The notes below the pieces were generated by a model. That model saw nothing but the letters and a program-made list of their open reading frames with translations, did no database searches and was not told the origin of the DNA. The position numbers and the translations under genes are program-made. A stretch of DNA of 64,000 nucleotides from Phycisphaerales bacterium (GTDB lineage: Bacteria > Planctomycetota > Phycisphaerae > Phycisphaerales > SM1A02): positions 310,001 through 374,000 of the forward strand of contig JAJDDB010000009.1 in the NCBI GenBank assembly GCA_029260575.1, given 5' to 3'. Positions 43,993-51,777 of the stretch are shown one piece after another (within the stretch, counting starts at the first letter, position 1; each line of letters begins with the position of its first letter).

Positions 43993-44874
43993 TTACGCGC
44001 ATTGCCGCGCAGCACGCACAATATTTGAAAGATGACTGAGGCCGAGCGATTCAACGACGCTGTCCTGCACGGGCGCGACCGCATCGTTGACAACATCAGC
44101 GCCGAAGCTTGCGCCCACAACCGTGCGGGTTGACCGTTGGCCGGCTGGCGTGTCGATCAGCGCAGCGATTGCTTGGGCAACTTCGTGCGGGTCCGGAGCA
44201 TCATCGCCCGCAAAGACCGATTCAAAGTGTTCGCCAATTGCAACGGGAATGCCGCCGAGATCGCCATATTCGGTCACGCGGTCGGCATCGTCCGGCTGGG
44301 CTGCGCTTTCGAACAACTGCGTTGGATATCCGCTTGGCTGCACCAGCACGACATCAACACCAAGCTGCGAAACTTCGTAGCGCAGGCTGTCGGTCAATGC
44401 TTCGACCGCGAACTTGCTCGCGCCGTAGAGGCCGAAGAACGGCAGCGTCACCCGGCCGAGCACCGAACCGATGTTGATGATGAGGCCTTCGCCCTGCCGT
44501 CGAAGCGTCGGCAGCACGGCGCGGGTGATGCGAAGCAGGCCGAAGACGTTGACGTCAAACAGCGCGGCAGCCTGCTGCGGTGAAAATGCTTCCGTCACAC
44601 CCGCCACAAGAACGCCTGCATTGTTTATGAGCACATCTATTCGTCCGGCGGTGGCGAGGATGTCAGCGACGGCGCGATCAATTGATTGCGAATCAGTGAC
44701 ATCCAGTTCAACGACTGTAATGCTCTGGTTGCGAAGTGCCGCAGCATGCGCACGATTGCGCGTGTGTGGATCGCGCATGGTGGCAATAACGTTGTGGCCG
44801 GCTCGCGCAAGCGTCTCCGCTGTGTCGCGGCCGAATCCTGTTGATGCTCCAGTAATGAGAATAGTCTTCGACAT
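43993..44874 (-). CDS. Short-chain dehydrogenase/reductase
   Basis: A 293-residue classical SDR: GASTGFGRDTAETLARAG cofactor loop, NNAG, Ser in NIGSVLGR and YGASK (Y-x-x-x-K). G-x-x-x-G-F-G and an Arg two turns on suggest NADP preference. The C-terminal 60 residues are longer than in most SDRs. AAGGA precedes the ATG at seven bases. The substrate is unknown. It ends 11 bases from the convergent 42698-43981 gene. Confidence 0.92.
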   Translation of the reverse strand: MSKTILITGASTGFGRDTAETLARAGHNVIATMRDPHTRNRAHAAALRNQSITVVELDVTDSQSIDRAVADILATAGRIDVLINNAGVLVAGVTEAFSPQQAAALFDVNVFGLLRITRAVLPTLRRQGEGLIINIGSVLGRVTLPFFGLYGASKFAVEALTDSLRYEVSQLGVDVVLVQPSGYPTQLFESAAQPDDADRVTEYGDLGGIPVAIGEHFESVFAGDDAPDPHEVAQAIAALIDTPAGQRSTRTVVGASFGADVVNDAVAPVQDSVVESLGLSHLSNIVRAARQCA

Positions 44875-44921
44875 GTTCGGGTCCTTGTGATGCGATGCAG
44901 CTGTGCGCTGCATCGCGCGTC

Positions 44922-45311
44922 CTAATGAGTGTGAAATACCTTTGAGGTAATGCGCCACACCCCATCTTCCTGAAGCAGTGTGAATTGATCTGTAAAACGA
45001 TGGCCCAGCCAGTCGGTGATCTCCACGCGGGCTGTGGCAATCGTGTGTGCAGTATCGATGCTGACAATGTTGGCGTTCAGCGTCGACGCCGGCGGGTTGT
45101 CTGAGACCCACCCAAAGAGCAAGTCGATAGGGCCGGCAAGCAGGCTGCCATCGATATACCCGTGAATCGTTGCAGTGCTGTGAAATGCGGTACGCATAAG
45201 ATCCGCATCAGCGCTGCGCCCGCCTTGAAGATACGTCTGGAGAACCTTGGTGATTGAATCGTGATCAGGGCTCTCGGATTGCTTGGTAGTGCTGCAGCAG
45301 GTCGTTGACAT
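44922..45311 (-). CDS. NTF2-like (lumazine-binding type) protein with N-terminal CC tag
   Basis: A 129-residue SnoaL/NTF2-like cone-fold protein (VLQTYLQGGRSADADLMRTA FHSTATI ... DWLGHRFTDQFTLLQEDGVW RITSKVFHTH). Members bind or turn over small molecules, and many are of unknown function. The N-terminus MSTTCCSTTKQ carries a vicinal cysteine pair also seen at the start of the DsrE-like protein 2.6 kb away. AAGGAG lies six bases before the ATG. Downstream of the YHS gene, from which a stem-loop separates it. Confidence 0.88.
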   Translation of the reverse strand: MSTTCCSTTKQSESPDHDSITKVLQTYLQGGRSADADLMRTAFHSTATIHGYIDGSLLAGPIDLLFGWVSDNPPASTLNANIVSIDTAHTIATARVEITDWLGHRFTDQFTLLQEDGVWRITSKVFHTH

Positions 45312-45329
45312 TTGGTTCTCCTTGTGAAA

Positions 45330-45394
45330 ATAGAGGGACAGGCGGCCGCAGGGTGAGCGATGCGACTCACCTGCGACCGCCCGGGGCGCTCTAT
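45330..45394. repeat. Large GC-rich stem-loop between the YHS and NTF2-like genes
   Basis: An inner stem pairs 45341-45357 (GGCGGCCGCAGGGTGAG) with 45366-45381 (CTCACCTGCGACCGCC) with one mismatch and one bulge, and an outer ATAGAG / CTCTAT pair encloses it. It begins just past the YHS stop and ends six bases before the ribosome site of the NTF2-like gene; a terminator or attenuator is likely, without a classic T-run. Confidence 0.7.
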
Positions 45395-45404
45395 CGTACG
45401 CAGG

Positions 45405-45911
45405 TTACTTGCTTACTTTGGACCAATGTGCATCTGCTTTTGTGGTAAGTTCAGATGTGCTGCCGTCATTCCAAAGCGCTCGTGCATCAACGTTCTTGTT
45501 CTTGAGGAACACCATCAGCCGACCGTTGACGATCTTGAAGTTGGTCGGATCAACCGGGAACTTGTCCTGTACCGCCATGCCGAATGCGCACCAGCCGCCG
45601 AATGCGGGGATGTACTTTTCCGGAATGCGGTCGAACGCCTTCTTGGCGTCTGCGGAGACGAAGTAATACGTCACGTCGTTGTATGTCGACGCAAATTCCG
45701 GTTTGCCGCGCACTGCCTTGTCAACAGCGAAGTACGCAACCGGACAGTATCCTTCCAGCGCCACACCGCTGCTGGGCAGGTTGTAGCTGTGCAGGTATGC
45801 ACGCGAATCACCATCAGGTGTCGACCCCGGCGTGGTTGTCGCCCAGACGGTCATGCCCAGCATCATGATCAGCGCTAATCCAATGATCGAATATTTCGTA
45901 GCCTTTTTCAT
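45405..45911 (-). CDS. Exported YHS-domain protein
   Basis: A 168-residue protein with an N-terminal membrane or signal segment (SIIGLALIMMLGMTVWA). The YHS-type core EGYCPVAYFAVDKAVRGKPE, YYFVSADAKKAFDRIPEKYI and FGGWCAFGMAVQD matches extracytoplasmic YHS proteins linked to copper or heavy metals in other bacteria; Cys in EGYC and in GGWC are in place. Metal binding is inferred from the family. AAGGA lies seven bases before the ATG. Confidence 0.88.
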   Translation of the reverse strand: MKKATKYSIIGLALIMMLGMTVWATTTPGSTPDGDSRAYLHSYNLPSSGVALEGYCPVAYFAVDKAVRGKPEFASTYNDVTYYFVSADAKKAFDRIPEKYIPAFGGWCAFGMAVQDKFPVDPTNFKIVNGRLMVFLKNKNVDARALWNDGSTSELTTKADAHWSKVSK

Positions 45912-46057
45912 TGCAGTGTCCTTTGTCGTTAGAGTCTTTGAAGTGCCCGCATGCGCGTGCACACCTCAGACGACGAATCGCAGTAATGTCTTACCTTGCA
46001 AACGAAAATAGAATGTTGTTTGATTACGCGTGCAGCGTTAACAGATGGTGGGCGTTG

Positions 46058-46288
46058 CTATTCGCCTGCTGATGCGCGCACGAGTGCCTGGAATTCCTCC
46101 AGGCACGATGGACAGACCTCGAGGTGCTGGCCGACCATCGCGAGGTCTGCGGATGGTGTGATGCCCGACTGTGTTGCTTCGAAATACGCTGCCACGCAAT
46201 CGAGAACCGCTTCGCAGTCGATTTCGTTCGGCGCAGTGCCAGCCAGCTGACGGGCGAGCTCGGCAAGTTGTGCAGCGGTGGGTTCCAT
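46058..46288 (-). CDS. Small soluble zinc-type anti-sigma protein
   Basis: A 76-residue protein with two helices and a GQHLEVCPSCLEEFQAL motif (H-x3-C-x2-C) of the ZAS type. It has no membrane segment, so it resembles soluble redox-sensing anti-sigma factors such as the RsrA group. Its ATG overlaps the sigma stop by one base, the usual sigma/anti-sigma order. The extra CVAAYFEA Cys could add to a thiol switch, which is inference. Confidence 0.8.
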   Translation of the reverse strand: MEPTAAQLAELARQLAGTAPNEIDCEAVLDCVAAYFEATQSGITPSADLAMVGQHLEVCPSCLEEFQALVRASAGE

Positions 46289-46923
46289 CAGTCGTTAGAC
46301 GATCCGTACACGATATCCCTTACATCTGATTCACAGAAACCGCGCTGCTGCAGGCCAGCACGCAGCCGTAATCGGGCATCATGGTGCAGTTTGTACAGCG
46401 CATTGGCGTTCGTGTGCAGCTGCTCAGCAAGTTGTGCCGTTGGCATACCAGCCAATTCGCCGAGCACAACCGCCCGCTGCTTCGGGGTCAGGTCGTTGTC
46501 AATCGATGCCCGCAGGGCAGTCAGCGCGTCCTGCCGTGCCGTAACAACCACGGGGTCGGGCGCTGCACGCATTGCATCTGATGATGCATCCTGCGGGATA
46601 CAGAGATCGTCCAGCGATCGATCACCCCATCGACGCTTGCGCATCGCAGTCATCGCTACACGAATTCCCACAGCCAGCGCCCAGGTTGTAAATCGGCTGT
46701 CACCGCGAAACGAATCGATCCTGTTCAACACGCGAAGCACTGCGTCCTGCGCAAAATCGTCAAGATCTGAATCGTCAACATCACGTCGGTCTGCGAATGT
46801 CCGGGCCAGGCCACGTTTGAGAAAATCTCGCAGGTCAGCGACTGCATCGGAGATCGGCTCGGGACGTTGCAGGCCATCGAGCCACTGCGCGTTGGTGCGT
46901 GTGATTGCGTGTGTGTGCATCAT
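46288..46923 (-). CDS. ECF-type RNA polymerase sigma factor
   Basis: A 211-residue sigma factor: region 2 (DLDDFAQDAVLRVLNRIDSF RGDSRFTTWALAVGIRVAMT AMRKRRW) and region 4 (LTPKQRAVVLGELAGMPTAQ LAEQLHTNANALYKLHHDAR). The region-4 helix is preceded by an Asp/Ala-rich linker. AGGTGA, which contains the stop of the PNPOx-like gene, lies five bases before the ATG, so the three genes PNPOx-like, sigma and anti-sigma are coupled. Confidence 0.9.
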   Translation of the reverse strand: MMHTHAITRTNAQWLDGLQRPEPISDAVADLRDFLKRGLARTFADRRDVDDSDLDDFAQDAVLRVLNRIDSFRGDSRFTTWALAVGIRVAMTAMRKRRWGDRSLDDLCIPQDASSDAMRAAPDPVVVTARQDALTALRASIDNDLTPKQRAVVLGELAGMPTAQLAEQLHTNANALYKLHHDARLRLRAGLQQRGFCESDVRDIVYGSSND

Positions 46924-46928
46924 GGTGT

Positions 46929-47873
46929 TCACCTGTGCGGCTGCTGTGCCGGCTGGGGGTTTTGCGCCCAGAAATCCAGAAATTCCCACTGCGCCGCAGC
47001 GTGGATTTCCGTTTCGCGCCACTGTGTGATTGAAAAATCCCACCACCGGCCTGTGCCGCCGGTTACCCCTGCCGAATCCTCAAGATCCCATCGAATCAGC
47101 GCCCTGCCTGTCAGTTGCAGAAACCTACCACGCTGAAAATCGTAAAACACCAACCCCGCCTGCGGATACGCCGCAATGTTGCCAAGCGTGTTGAACATGC
47201 TGTTGCCCGTGTAATCCGGAATGCGAAGCGTCGCTTCATCGACAACGTTCACGAAGCCCGGCTGCCCGCCGCGATGCGATGCATCAAGACCACCCTGGGC
47301 GTGTGCGCTTGCGACAAAGAACGTATCTGCGGATTCAATCAACCGCTGCTGCGAGAACCCCAGGGCAATACCGTTGCTGTGCATTCGTGCGGGTTGGGCA
47401 TCAAGACTCCAACTGCCGGAATGGTGTCGACGTTGAATGTACTTGGGACAGTTCGGGTACGACTCCAGAACAGCAATGCGAAGTTGATCTGCATCAAGCG
47501 CGCTGACAGTGCCGTTGATACGAAGACGCCGGCGGTTAGTCAGATCAATCACAAGCCCGCCGACGCGCGCATCACGTGCAAGGTTCTCCCACAGTGGATC
47601 ATCCGGCTGGGCCACTGTGTGCGTGCGATCAATTGTCAGTGCGCGGGCTTCGGCAGTCATGAACCCGCGCTGCCCAAGCAGCAGTGAGGCCCAGACATCG
47701 CCATGCACATCAATGCTCGACAGGACTACAAAAAGTTGGTCCGCAACAAACGGGATCGCCCGCGGCAGGATCGAATCCGCAATGACCGTGCCGGTGCGCC
47801 GGGCCATGTCCGCTTCGCCTGCCAGCTGCTGCACGGTTCGTTCTCCATCGTGATATGGTTCATTAATGCGCAT
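46929..47873 (-). CDS. Pyridoxamine 5'-phosphate oxidase-fold protein
   Basis: A 314-residue protein with two flavin-reductase-like split-barrel halves: DQLFVVLSSIDVHGDVWASL LLGQRGF, then TFFVASAHAQGGLDASHRGG QPGFVNVVDEATLRIPDYTG N in the second half. The second half follows PNPOx-like proteins that bind FMN or F420. In operon with, and directly before, an ECF sigma gene (its stop lies in the sigma ribosome site). The substrate is unknown. Confidence 0.85.
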   Translation of the reverse strand: MRINEPYHDGERTVQQLAGEADMARRTGTVIADSILPRAIPFVADQLFVVLSSIDVHGDVWASLLLGQRGFMTAEARALTIDRTHTVAQPDDPLWENLARDARVGGLVIDLTNRRRLRINGTVSALDADQLRIAVLESYPNCPKYIQRRHHSGSWSLDAQPARMHSNGIALGFSQQRLIESADTFFVASAHAQGGLDASHRGGQPGFVNVVDEATLRIPDYTGNSMFNTLGNIAAYPQAGLVFYDFQRGRFLQLTGRALIRWDLEDSAGVTGGTGRWWDFSITQWRETEIHAAAQWEFLDFWAQNPQPAQQPHR

Positions 47874-47947
47874 AGCGGGTTCCAATACAAGTAACACTGC
47901 AATGCAAAGCCCGGCGGTGAAGCCGGACCCTGCGATGGATCAAACTT

Positions 47948-48412
47948 TTAGAACGTCAGAACGCGATACCCCTGTTCGTACAGAGCTCGCAGGCTTGGCA
48001 AGCCGGATGTGCCCGGAACCTGATTGTCAGTAATCAGATCAAAGCCGGACTGCTTTGCTTCGTCCGCGCCGCCGAACACATCAGCGCATCCGCACGACAC
48101 GCCCGCAACAGCATCCTTGACTTCTTCAAAGAGCTGATATGCCGGGTGATCGGTCTTGGCCAGCTCGCCGATCCACCGCGTTGCTGCACCCTGAAAGAGA
48201 ATCGTGATCTCATCGCCAGCCGCCTTGAAGTCGTAGGCAGTCGCGAGTGCGTTAAACAGCCGGCCGAGCGATTCATCCGATCCTGAGCTTGGGTCAGAAA
48301 GCACAACGATTGCGGTGCTGGTTGCTGTGGCCGTCGCAGCTTCATTGCTTTGTGCGATATCAGTCGCGCACGACTGGCCTTGTGATGTTGTCGAGCAACA
48401 TGTCGAAGTCAT
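47948..48412 (-). CDS. DsrE-like protein with N-terminal CC tag
   Basis: A 154-residue DsrE/TusD-type protein: AIVVLSDPSSGSDESLGRLF NALATAYDFKAAGDEITILF QG and VAGVSCGCADVFGGADEAK, with the Cys pair of the active-site loop, and ends PSLRALYEQGYRVLTF. The family handles persulfide sulfur. The N-terminus, MTSTCCSTTSQ, is shared with the NTF2-like protein of the cluster and is not part of DsrE. AGGA lies before the ATG. A ten-base-loop hairpin (CCGCTGC / GCAGCGG) lies at 48440-48463, upstream. Confidence 0.82.
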   Translation of the reverse strand: MTSTCCSTTSQGQSCATDIAQSNEAATATATSTAIVVLSDPSSGSDESLGRLFNALATAYDFKAAGDEITILFQGAATRWIGELAKTDHPAYQLFEEVKDAVAGVSCGCADVFGGADEAKQSGFDLITDNQVPGTSGLPSLRALYEQGYRVLTF

Positions 48413-48439
48413 TGGGGTGTCCTTGTATGGGCGTTACAT

Positions 48440-48463
48440 CCGCTGCCTGTCAATGAGCAGCGG
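48440..48463. repeat. Hairpin upstream of the DsrE-like gene
   Basis: A perfect seven-base stem (CCGCTGC / GCAGCGG) with a ten-base loop, between the exported-protein stop and the ribosome site of the DsrE-like gene. Similar in position to the 45330-45394 stem-loop. May terminate or attenuate read-through. Confidence 0.5.
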
Positions 48464-48525
48464 AAAGAAAAGAGAAGCGCCGAAGCCTGTGCACGGATGT
48501 CGTGGGAAGGCCCGGCAGAAAACAG

Positions 48526-49377
48526 CTATTCAATGTGTGCGCCATCCGGCGCATCAAACAGCGCAGCATCAGGCCGTGCTTTGGAAAACTGCACGTTGGA
48601 AATGGTGTACTGCACACCCGGCTCGCTTCGTCGCCCGCCGCCGGCGGTACGCTGCCACGGTCCGTACTGCAGTACCGCCGGAACCAAAAGGCCCTCAGCT
48701 ACCTGCCACTGTGTGAATTCAAGCGAGCGCCTCGGCAGTTCATCAATCGGCGTGTCGCCACGCATCGGCCCGTATGTCACACTGAAGTCAATCAACCGAA
48801 GTCGGTGCGTGCTCTGGTCGACGTACAACACGTAGTCATCTTCGAAGGTGTCACCTACGCCGCTGGCGAAGCTGACCGCAATGACGTCGTAAGCATTGCC
48901 GTCATAGATGCGTTCGCCGACGAAACGCACAGTCGCGCCGGGGTCAGCGAAGACAAACGGCATAAGCGCGAAATAGCTGTTGCCGTGGTTGACCCAGCGC
49001 GGGGCAATGCCAAGGGCATCAGGATTCGTGGTCCAGCCGATGTCATCGTTGGCCCCGGCGACGAATGAACCAGTGCTGCTGAAGCCGTCCATGCGATGAC
49101 GCCGGGTCACAAGATCAGCAACGTGATCAAATGTGAGCGGCGCAGCAGCGCTGTAGGGAAGACCGTCCGTGTGATATGTGACCGTGCCGAAACTTTGAAA
49201 GCGGTTCAGCCCGCCATGTGCTTCAAGCATGCGTTCGAGAATTGCCCGGCCTTGACTCTCATCATCGGCATTCGCAAGAGCTGCCTGCGTCTGCCCCCAG
49301 AAAGCAAAGGCGATCGCCAGTGTTGCTGCGGCGCGTGCCAGGCTGTGCATGATTCGGTGGGTATGTGTTGAATGCAT
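48526..49377 (-). CDS. Exported hypothetical protein (DUF6503-like)
   Basis: A 283-residue protein with a signal peptide (ARAAATLAIAFAFWGQTQAA LA). Mature part begins ADDESQGRAILERMLEAHGG LNRFQSFGTVTYHTDG, the pattern of outer-membrane lipoprotein-sorting-like (LolA-fold) proteins called DUF6503. GAGGAG lies before the ATG. An ACCGAACGTTCGGT palindrome lies 54 bases upstream of the start, the first of three in this region, so TetR-type control is likely. Confidence 0.82.
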   Translation of the reverse strand: MHSTHTHRIMHSLARAAATLAIAFAFWGQTQAALANADDESQGRAILERMLEAHGGLNRFQSFGTVTYHTDGLPYSAAAPLTFDHVADLVTRRHRMDGFSSTGSFVAGANDDIGWTTNPDALGIAPRWVNHGNSYFALMPFVFADPGATVRFVGERIYDGNAYDVIAVSFASGVGDTFEDDYVLYVDQSTHRLRLIDFSVTYGPMRGDTPIDELPRRSLEFTQWQVAEGLLVPAVLQYGPWQRTAGGGRRSEPGVQYTISNVQFSKARPDAALFDAPDGAHIE

Positions 49378-49430
49378 TGTTGTGCTCCTCGCGGTGTTGT
49401 GCGGGTATCGTGTCGGGCCGCCCAGAATTT

Positions 49431-49444
49431 ACCGAACGTTCGGT
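49431..49444. promoter_or_regulatory. Candidate TetR operator 1 (ACCGAACGTTCGGT)
   Basis: A perfect 14-base palindrome, 54 bases upstream of the exported DUF6503-like gene on the minus strand. The same sequence occurs upstream of the sigma gene and of the TetR gene in this cluster. Length and symmetry fit a TetR dimer site. Assignment is by position; no binding data. Confidence 0.8.
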
Positions 49445-49541
49445 TTTATTTGATTGGCGCGGCTGCCCGGCCGTGTGCGGTAGGGGGCATTATGGGTGTT
49501 GGTATTCCGGGTGCTGCTTGCCGGTCTGTCGTGCGGCAGCA

Positions 49542-50093
49542 TCAGTTCAGATGAACCGCAGCGTGGAGTCCCGATTCCAACTCGTCAGTCTCTGCAAGTT
49601 CCTGAGTCAGAACCGCGCGGGCTCGATGCAGCCGGCTCATCACCGTGCCGATCGGAACATGAAGAATTTCAGCAATCTCTCGATATTTGAATCCATCAAC
49701 CGCCCAGAGAAGCAGCACTTCGCGCTGCCGCGCATCCAGGTCTTCCACTGCGTGCTTGATCTGTTCATCAAGCAGATCCCAATCCAGCGGCCGGGTCATC
49801 ACATCATCGGAAATTGCCCGTTCGTCAAATTCGCCACGCAACCGCTCATTGAGCTGTCGATCGCGGCGCTGTTTCTGAATCGAGCTGTAAAACAGATTTC
49901 GAAGGATGGTGTATAGCCACGGCCGAATTCCAACCGCTCGCAGCTCGAACCGGCCGGCAGCCTTCAGGGCTCGAAGGTAGGTTTCCTGGACGAGGTCCGC
50001 TGCCTGATCGGTCCGATGCGTCAGGTGATACGCCATGCGATACAGCGCATCAAACTCTTCCAGTGCCAGGCTTTCAAATTCATGCTGTGTCAT
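49542..50093 (-). CDS. ECF-type RNA polymerase sigma factor
   Basis: A 183-residue sigma factor: region 2 (LYRMAYHLTHRTDQAADLVQ ETYLRALKAAGRFELRAVGI RPWLYTILRNLFYSSIQKQR) and region 4 (LDARQREVLLLWAVDGFKYR EIAEILHVPIGTVMSRLHRA RA). AGGAG lies six bases before the ATG. The palindrome AACCGAACGTTCGGTT lies 45 bases upstream, so transcription is probably under the TetR regulator encoded next to it. No anti-sigma gene is adjacent. Confidence 0.93.
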   Translation of the reverse strand: MTQHEFESLALEEFDALYRMAYHLTHRTDQAADLVQETYLRALKAAGRFELRAVGIRPWLYTILRNLFYSSIQKQRRDRQLNERLRGEFDERAISDDVMTRPLDWDLLDEQIKHAVEDLDARQREVLLLWAVDGFKYREIAEILHVPIGTVMSRLHRARAVLTQELAETDELESGLHAAVHLN

Positions 50094-50137
50094 GGTTCAC
50101 TCCTTGGCTTCCGCAGGGGCATGTGACTACCCGTGAT

Positions 50138-50153
50138 AACCGAACGTTCGGTT
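50138..50153. promoter_or_regulatory. Candidate TetR operator 2 (AACCGAACGTTCGGTT)
   Basis: A perfect 16-base palindrome containing the shared 14-base core, 45 bases upstream of the ECF sigma gene and 18 bases after the TetR stop. It probably controls the sigma gene. Confidence 0.82.
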
Positions 50154-50170
50154 TTAATTATTCCACAAAA

Positions 50171-50749
50171 TCAGCCCGGTTTTTTAACTCCAGCTCCAGT
50201 AAGCAGTTCCGGCAGGTTTTTCAGCACACGGCGAAACGGGCGCGTGTCGCCCGTGACACGTGAAAACACCAGCCCGCCCTGGATCTGCACAAGTGCGTCA
50301 GAAGCTTGGCGTTTGGCGACAGCCGCAGTGGCCCCGGCTGCTCTGGCAACCGCTGTCATTGCTCCGAGCCAGGCGGTAAAGGACTGTTCCACATGGCATT
50401 GCAGCGCAGCCTCCGCATCGCCCAGCGACAGTGAATCCAGCAGACACGAATGTTCACCGGAGTCATAAAAATGCGCCAACCGCTTGGCCATACGCTCCAC
50501 GCGCTGGGAGGGGGGTTGATCATCACTGAGCGGCGCAAGGATGTGGCTGATGAACCAATCGTCAGCCCGGCGAAGGACAGCTTCCGCCATCTCTTCCTTG
50601 CCGCCGGGAAATCTGTGGTACAGACTGGCCCGCTGCAGGCCGGTCGCCTCGGAAATCCGGCTCAGGCTTGCCCCCTCGTAGCCATGAACACGAAAAACCT
50701 CCGTCAGGCGGTCCAGAAGCTGATCATCATCAATCGTCGGTGTTCGCAC
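50171..50749 (-). CDS. TetR-family transcriptional regulator
   Basis: A 192-residue repressor. The helix-turn-helix (VFRVHGYEGASLSRISEATG LQRASLYHRFPGGKEEMAEA VL) is intact. The ligand domain HSCLLDSLSLGDAEAALQCH and the AVWLG-type core resemble the LmrA/YxaF/YcdC group that senses aromatic or hydrophobic small molecules. GGAG lies seven bases before the GTG. The palindrome 31 bases upstream falls between a TTGAAT-type -35 and TATTAT -10, so autorepression is likely. Three sites suggest it controls the neighbouring genes too. Confidence 0.9.
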   Translation of the reverse strand: MRTPTIDDDQLLDRLTEVFRVHGYEGASLSRISEATGLQRASLYHRFPGGKEEMAEAVLRRADDWFISHILAPLSDDQPPSQRVERMAKRLAHFYDSGEHSCLLDSLSLGDAEAALQCHVEQSFTAWLGAMTAVARAAGATAAVAKRQASDALVQIQGGLVFSRVTGDTRPFRRVLKNLPELLTGAGVKKPG

Positions 50750-50779
50750 AAGGAATCTCCGTGGGTTCGATCTATAATA

Positions 50780-50793
50780 ACCGAACGTTCGGT
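50780..50793. promoter_or_regulatory. Candidate TetR operator 3 (ACCGAACGTTCGGT)
   Basis: The same 14-base palindrome, 31 bases before the TetR start. On the minus strand it sits in the spacer of a possible promoter (TTGAAT, 16 bases, TATTAT), which fits autorepression. Confidence 0.83.
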
Positions 50794-50844
50794 CAATTCA
50801 ACTCCTTCCTGCAGAAAAATATTCCGCGTGGGCAACCTGCCGGT

Positions 50845-51777
50845 TCAGGCCTGCCGCAGCAGAACCTGTGCGGAAGTTGGGGCAGCGCATTGCACTGTCA
50901 GGCCGCGCGGCAGCGCCAGCGACTCATAGAAGCCCGGCAATGCGCCCGGCGCAAGCAGCGACAGACCGCGCCGGCCGACGCCGTACACCTCATACCCAAG
51001 CTCTCCCAGCACCTCGAGCAACTGCTGCGTCTGTTGCTCGAGTCGCGCAATCCCGTGGCAGGGCAATGTCTCAAACAGAATCACCGGCATGTGCGCTGCC
51101 AACAACGCACGGCCGCCCCGAACAACCTCCAACTCCATCCGCTCAACATCAATCTTCATGAAATCGATGCGCTGTACATCGTTGTCCGCAGCAAATGTAT
51201 CCAGCGTGACGACCGCAACGCTGATCGAACCCGGAGCTGCATGTTCAAGCAACCTGCCGTTGCCTTCACCAGCAGAAGACTGCAACCAGTGCAGTGTCCC
51301 CGACTGAGCGCCAACTCCAAGATTGTGCGCGGTAATAGTCGGTGTATGTGACGGGTTGAGCGCGATGTTGCGTTGCAATCGCTCGAACAACATCGGAGCC
51401 GGTTCGAACGCATGCACAGAGCCGGCATGGCCGGCGCGCTTGGCCAGCGACAGACTCATTGCCCCGACGTTCGCGCCGATGTCCAGGCAGACATCGCCCG
51501 GCTGTACATATTGATCCAGAATGCGTTGCAGGTGCGGTTCATATGTGCCTGTCAACATCTGCCGTTCGATCTTGGAATCTGTGTGCGCTTCTATTGTGAA
51601 GCCGCCGAGAAACCGATCAAACACAACGACCTGTCCCGGCTGAATCAACCATGCAGCGGCTGGACGGCCGCGCGCCAGGCGCAATTGCACATCCTGTGGC
51701 AACATCCGCCCGACACTGCGAAGCAGTGCCTTGACCATACGCCGCCAGAATGGTTCAGCGCGTGCTGTGGTCATCAT
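50845..51777 (-). CDS. FkbM-type methyltransferase
   Basis: A 310-residue SAM-dependent methyltransferase: DVCLDIGANVGAMSLSLAKR AG is the SAM motif I, FEPAP motif II and MKIDVERMELEVVRGGRALL motif IV of the FkbM family, which methylates sugar or polyketide hydroxyls. The start is among two ATG codons inside the end of plsY (about 20 bases overlap), so it is translationally coupled to it. An upstream open frame has no support. Context suggests a cell-envelope sugar, which is inference. Confidence 0.85.
   Translation of the reverse strand: MMTTARAEPFWRRMVKALLRSVGRMLPQDVQLRLARGRPAAAWLIQPGQVVVFDRFLGGFTIEAHTDSKIERQMLTGTYEPHLQRILDQYVQPGDVCLDIGANVGAMSLSLAKRAGHAGSVHAFEPAPMLFERLQRNIALNPSHTPTITAHNLGVGAQSGTLHWLQSSAGEGNGRLLEHAAPGSISVAVVTLDTFAADNDVQRIDFMKIDVERMELEVVRGGRALLAAHMPVILFETLPCHGIARLEQQTQQLLEVLGELGYEVYGVGRRGLSLLAPGALPGFYESLALPRGLTVQCAAPTSAQVLLRQA

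Noticed and set aside
47874-47947. Possible terminator hairpin after the DsrE-like gene
   Set aside because: The stem (CCGGC / GCCGG) is only five bases and there is no T-run.
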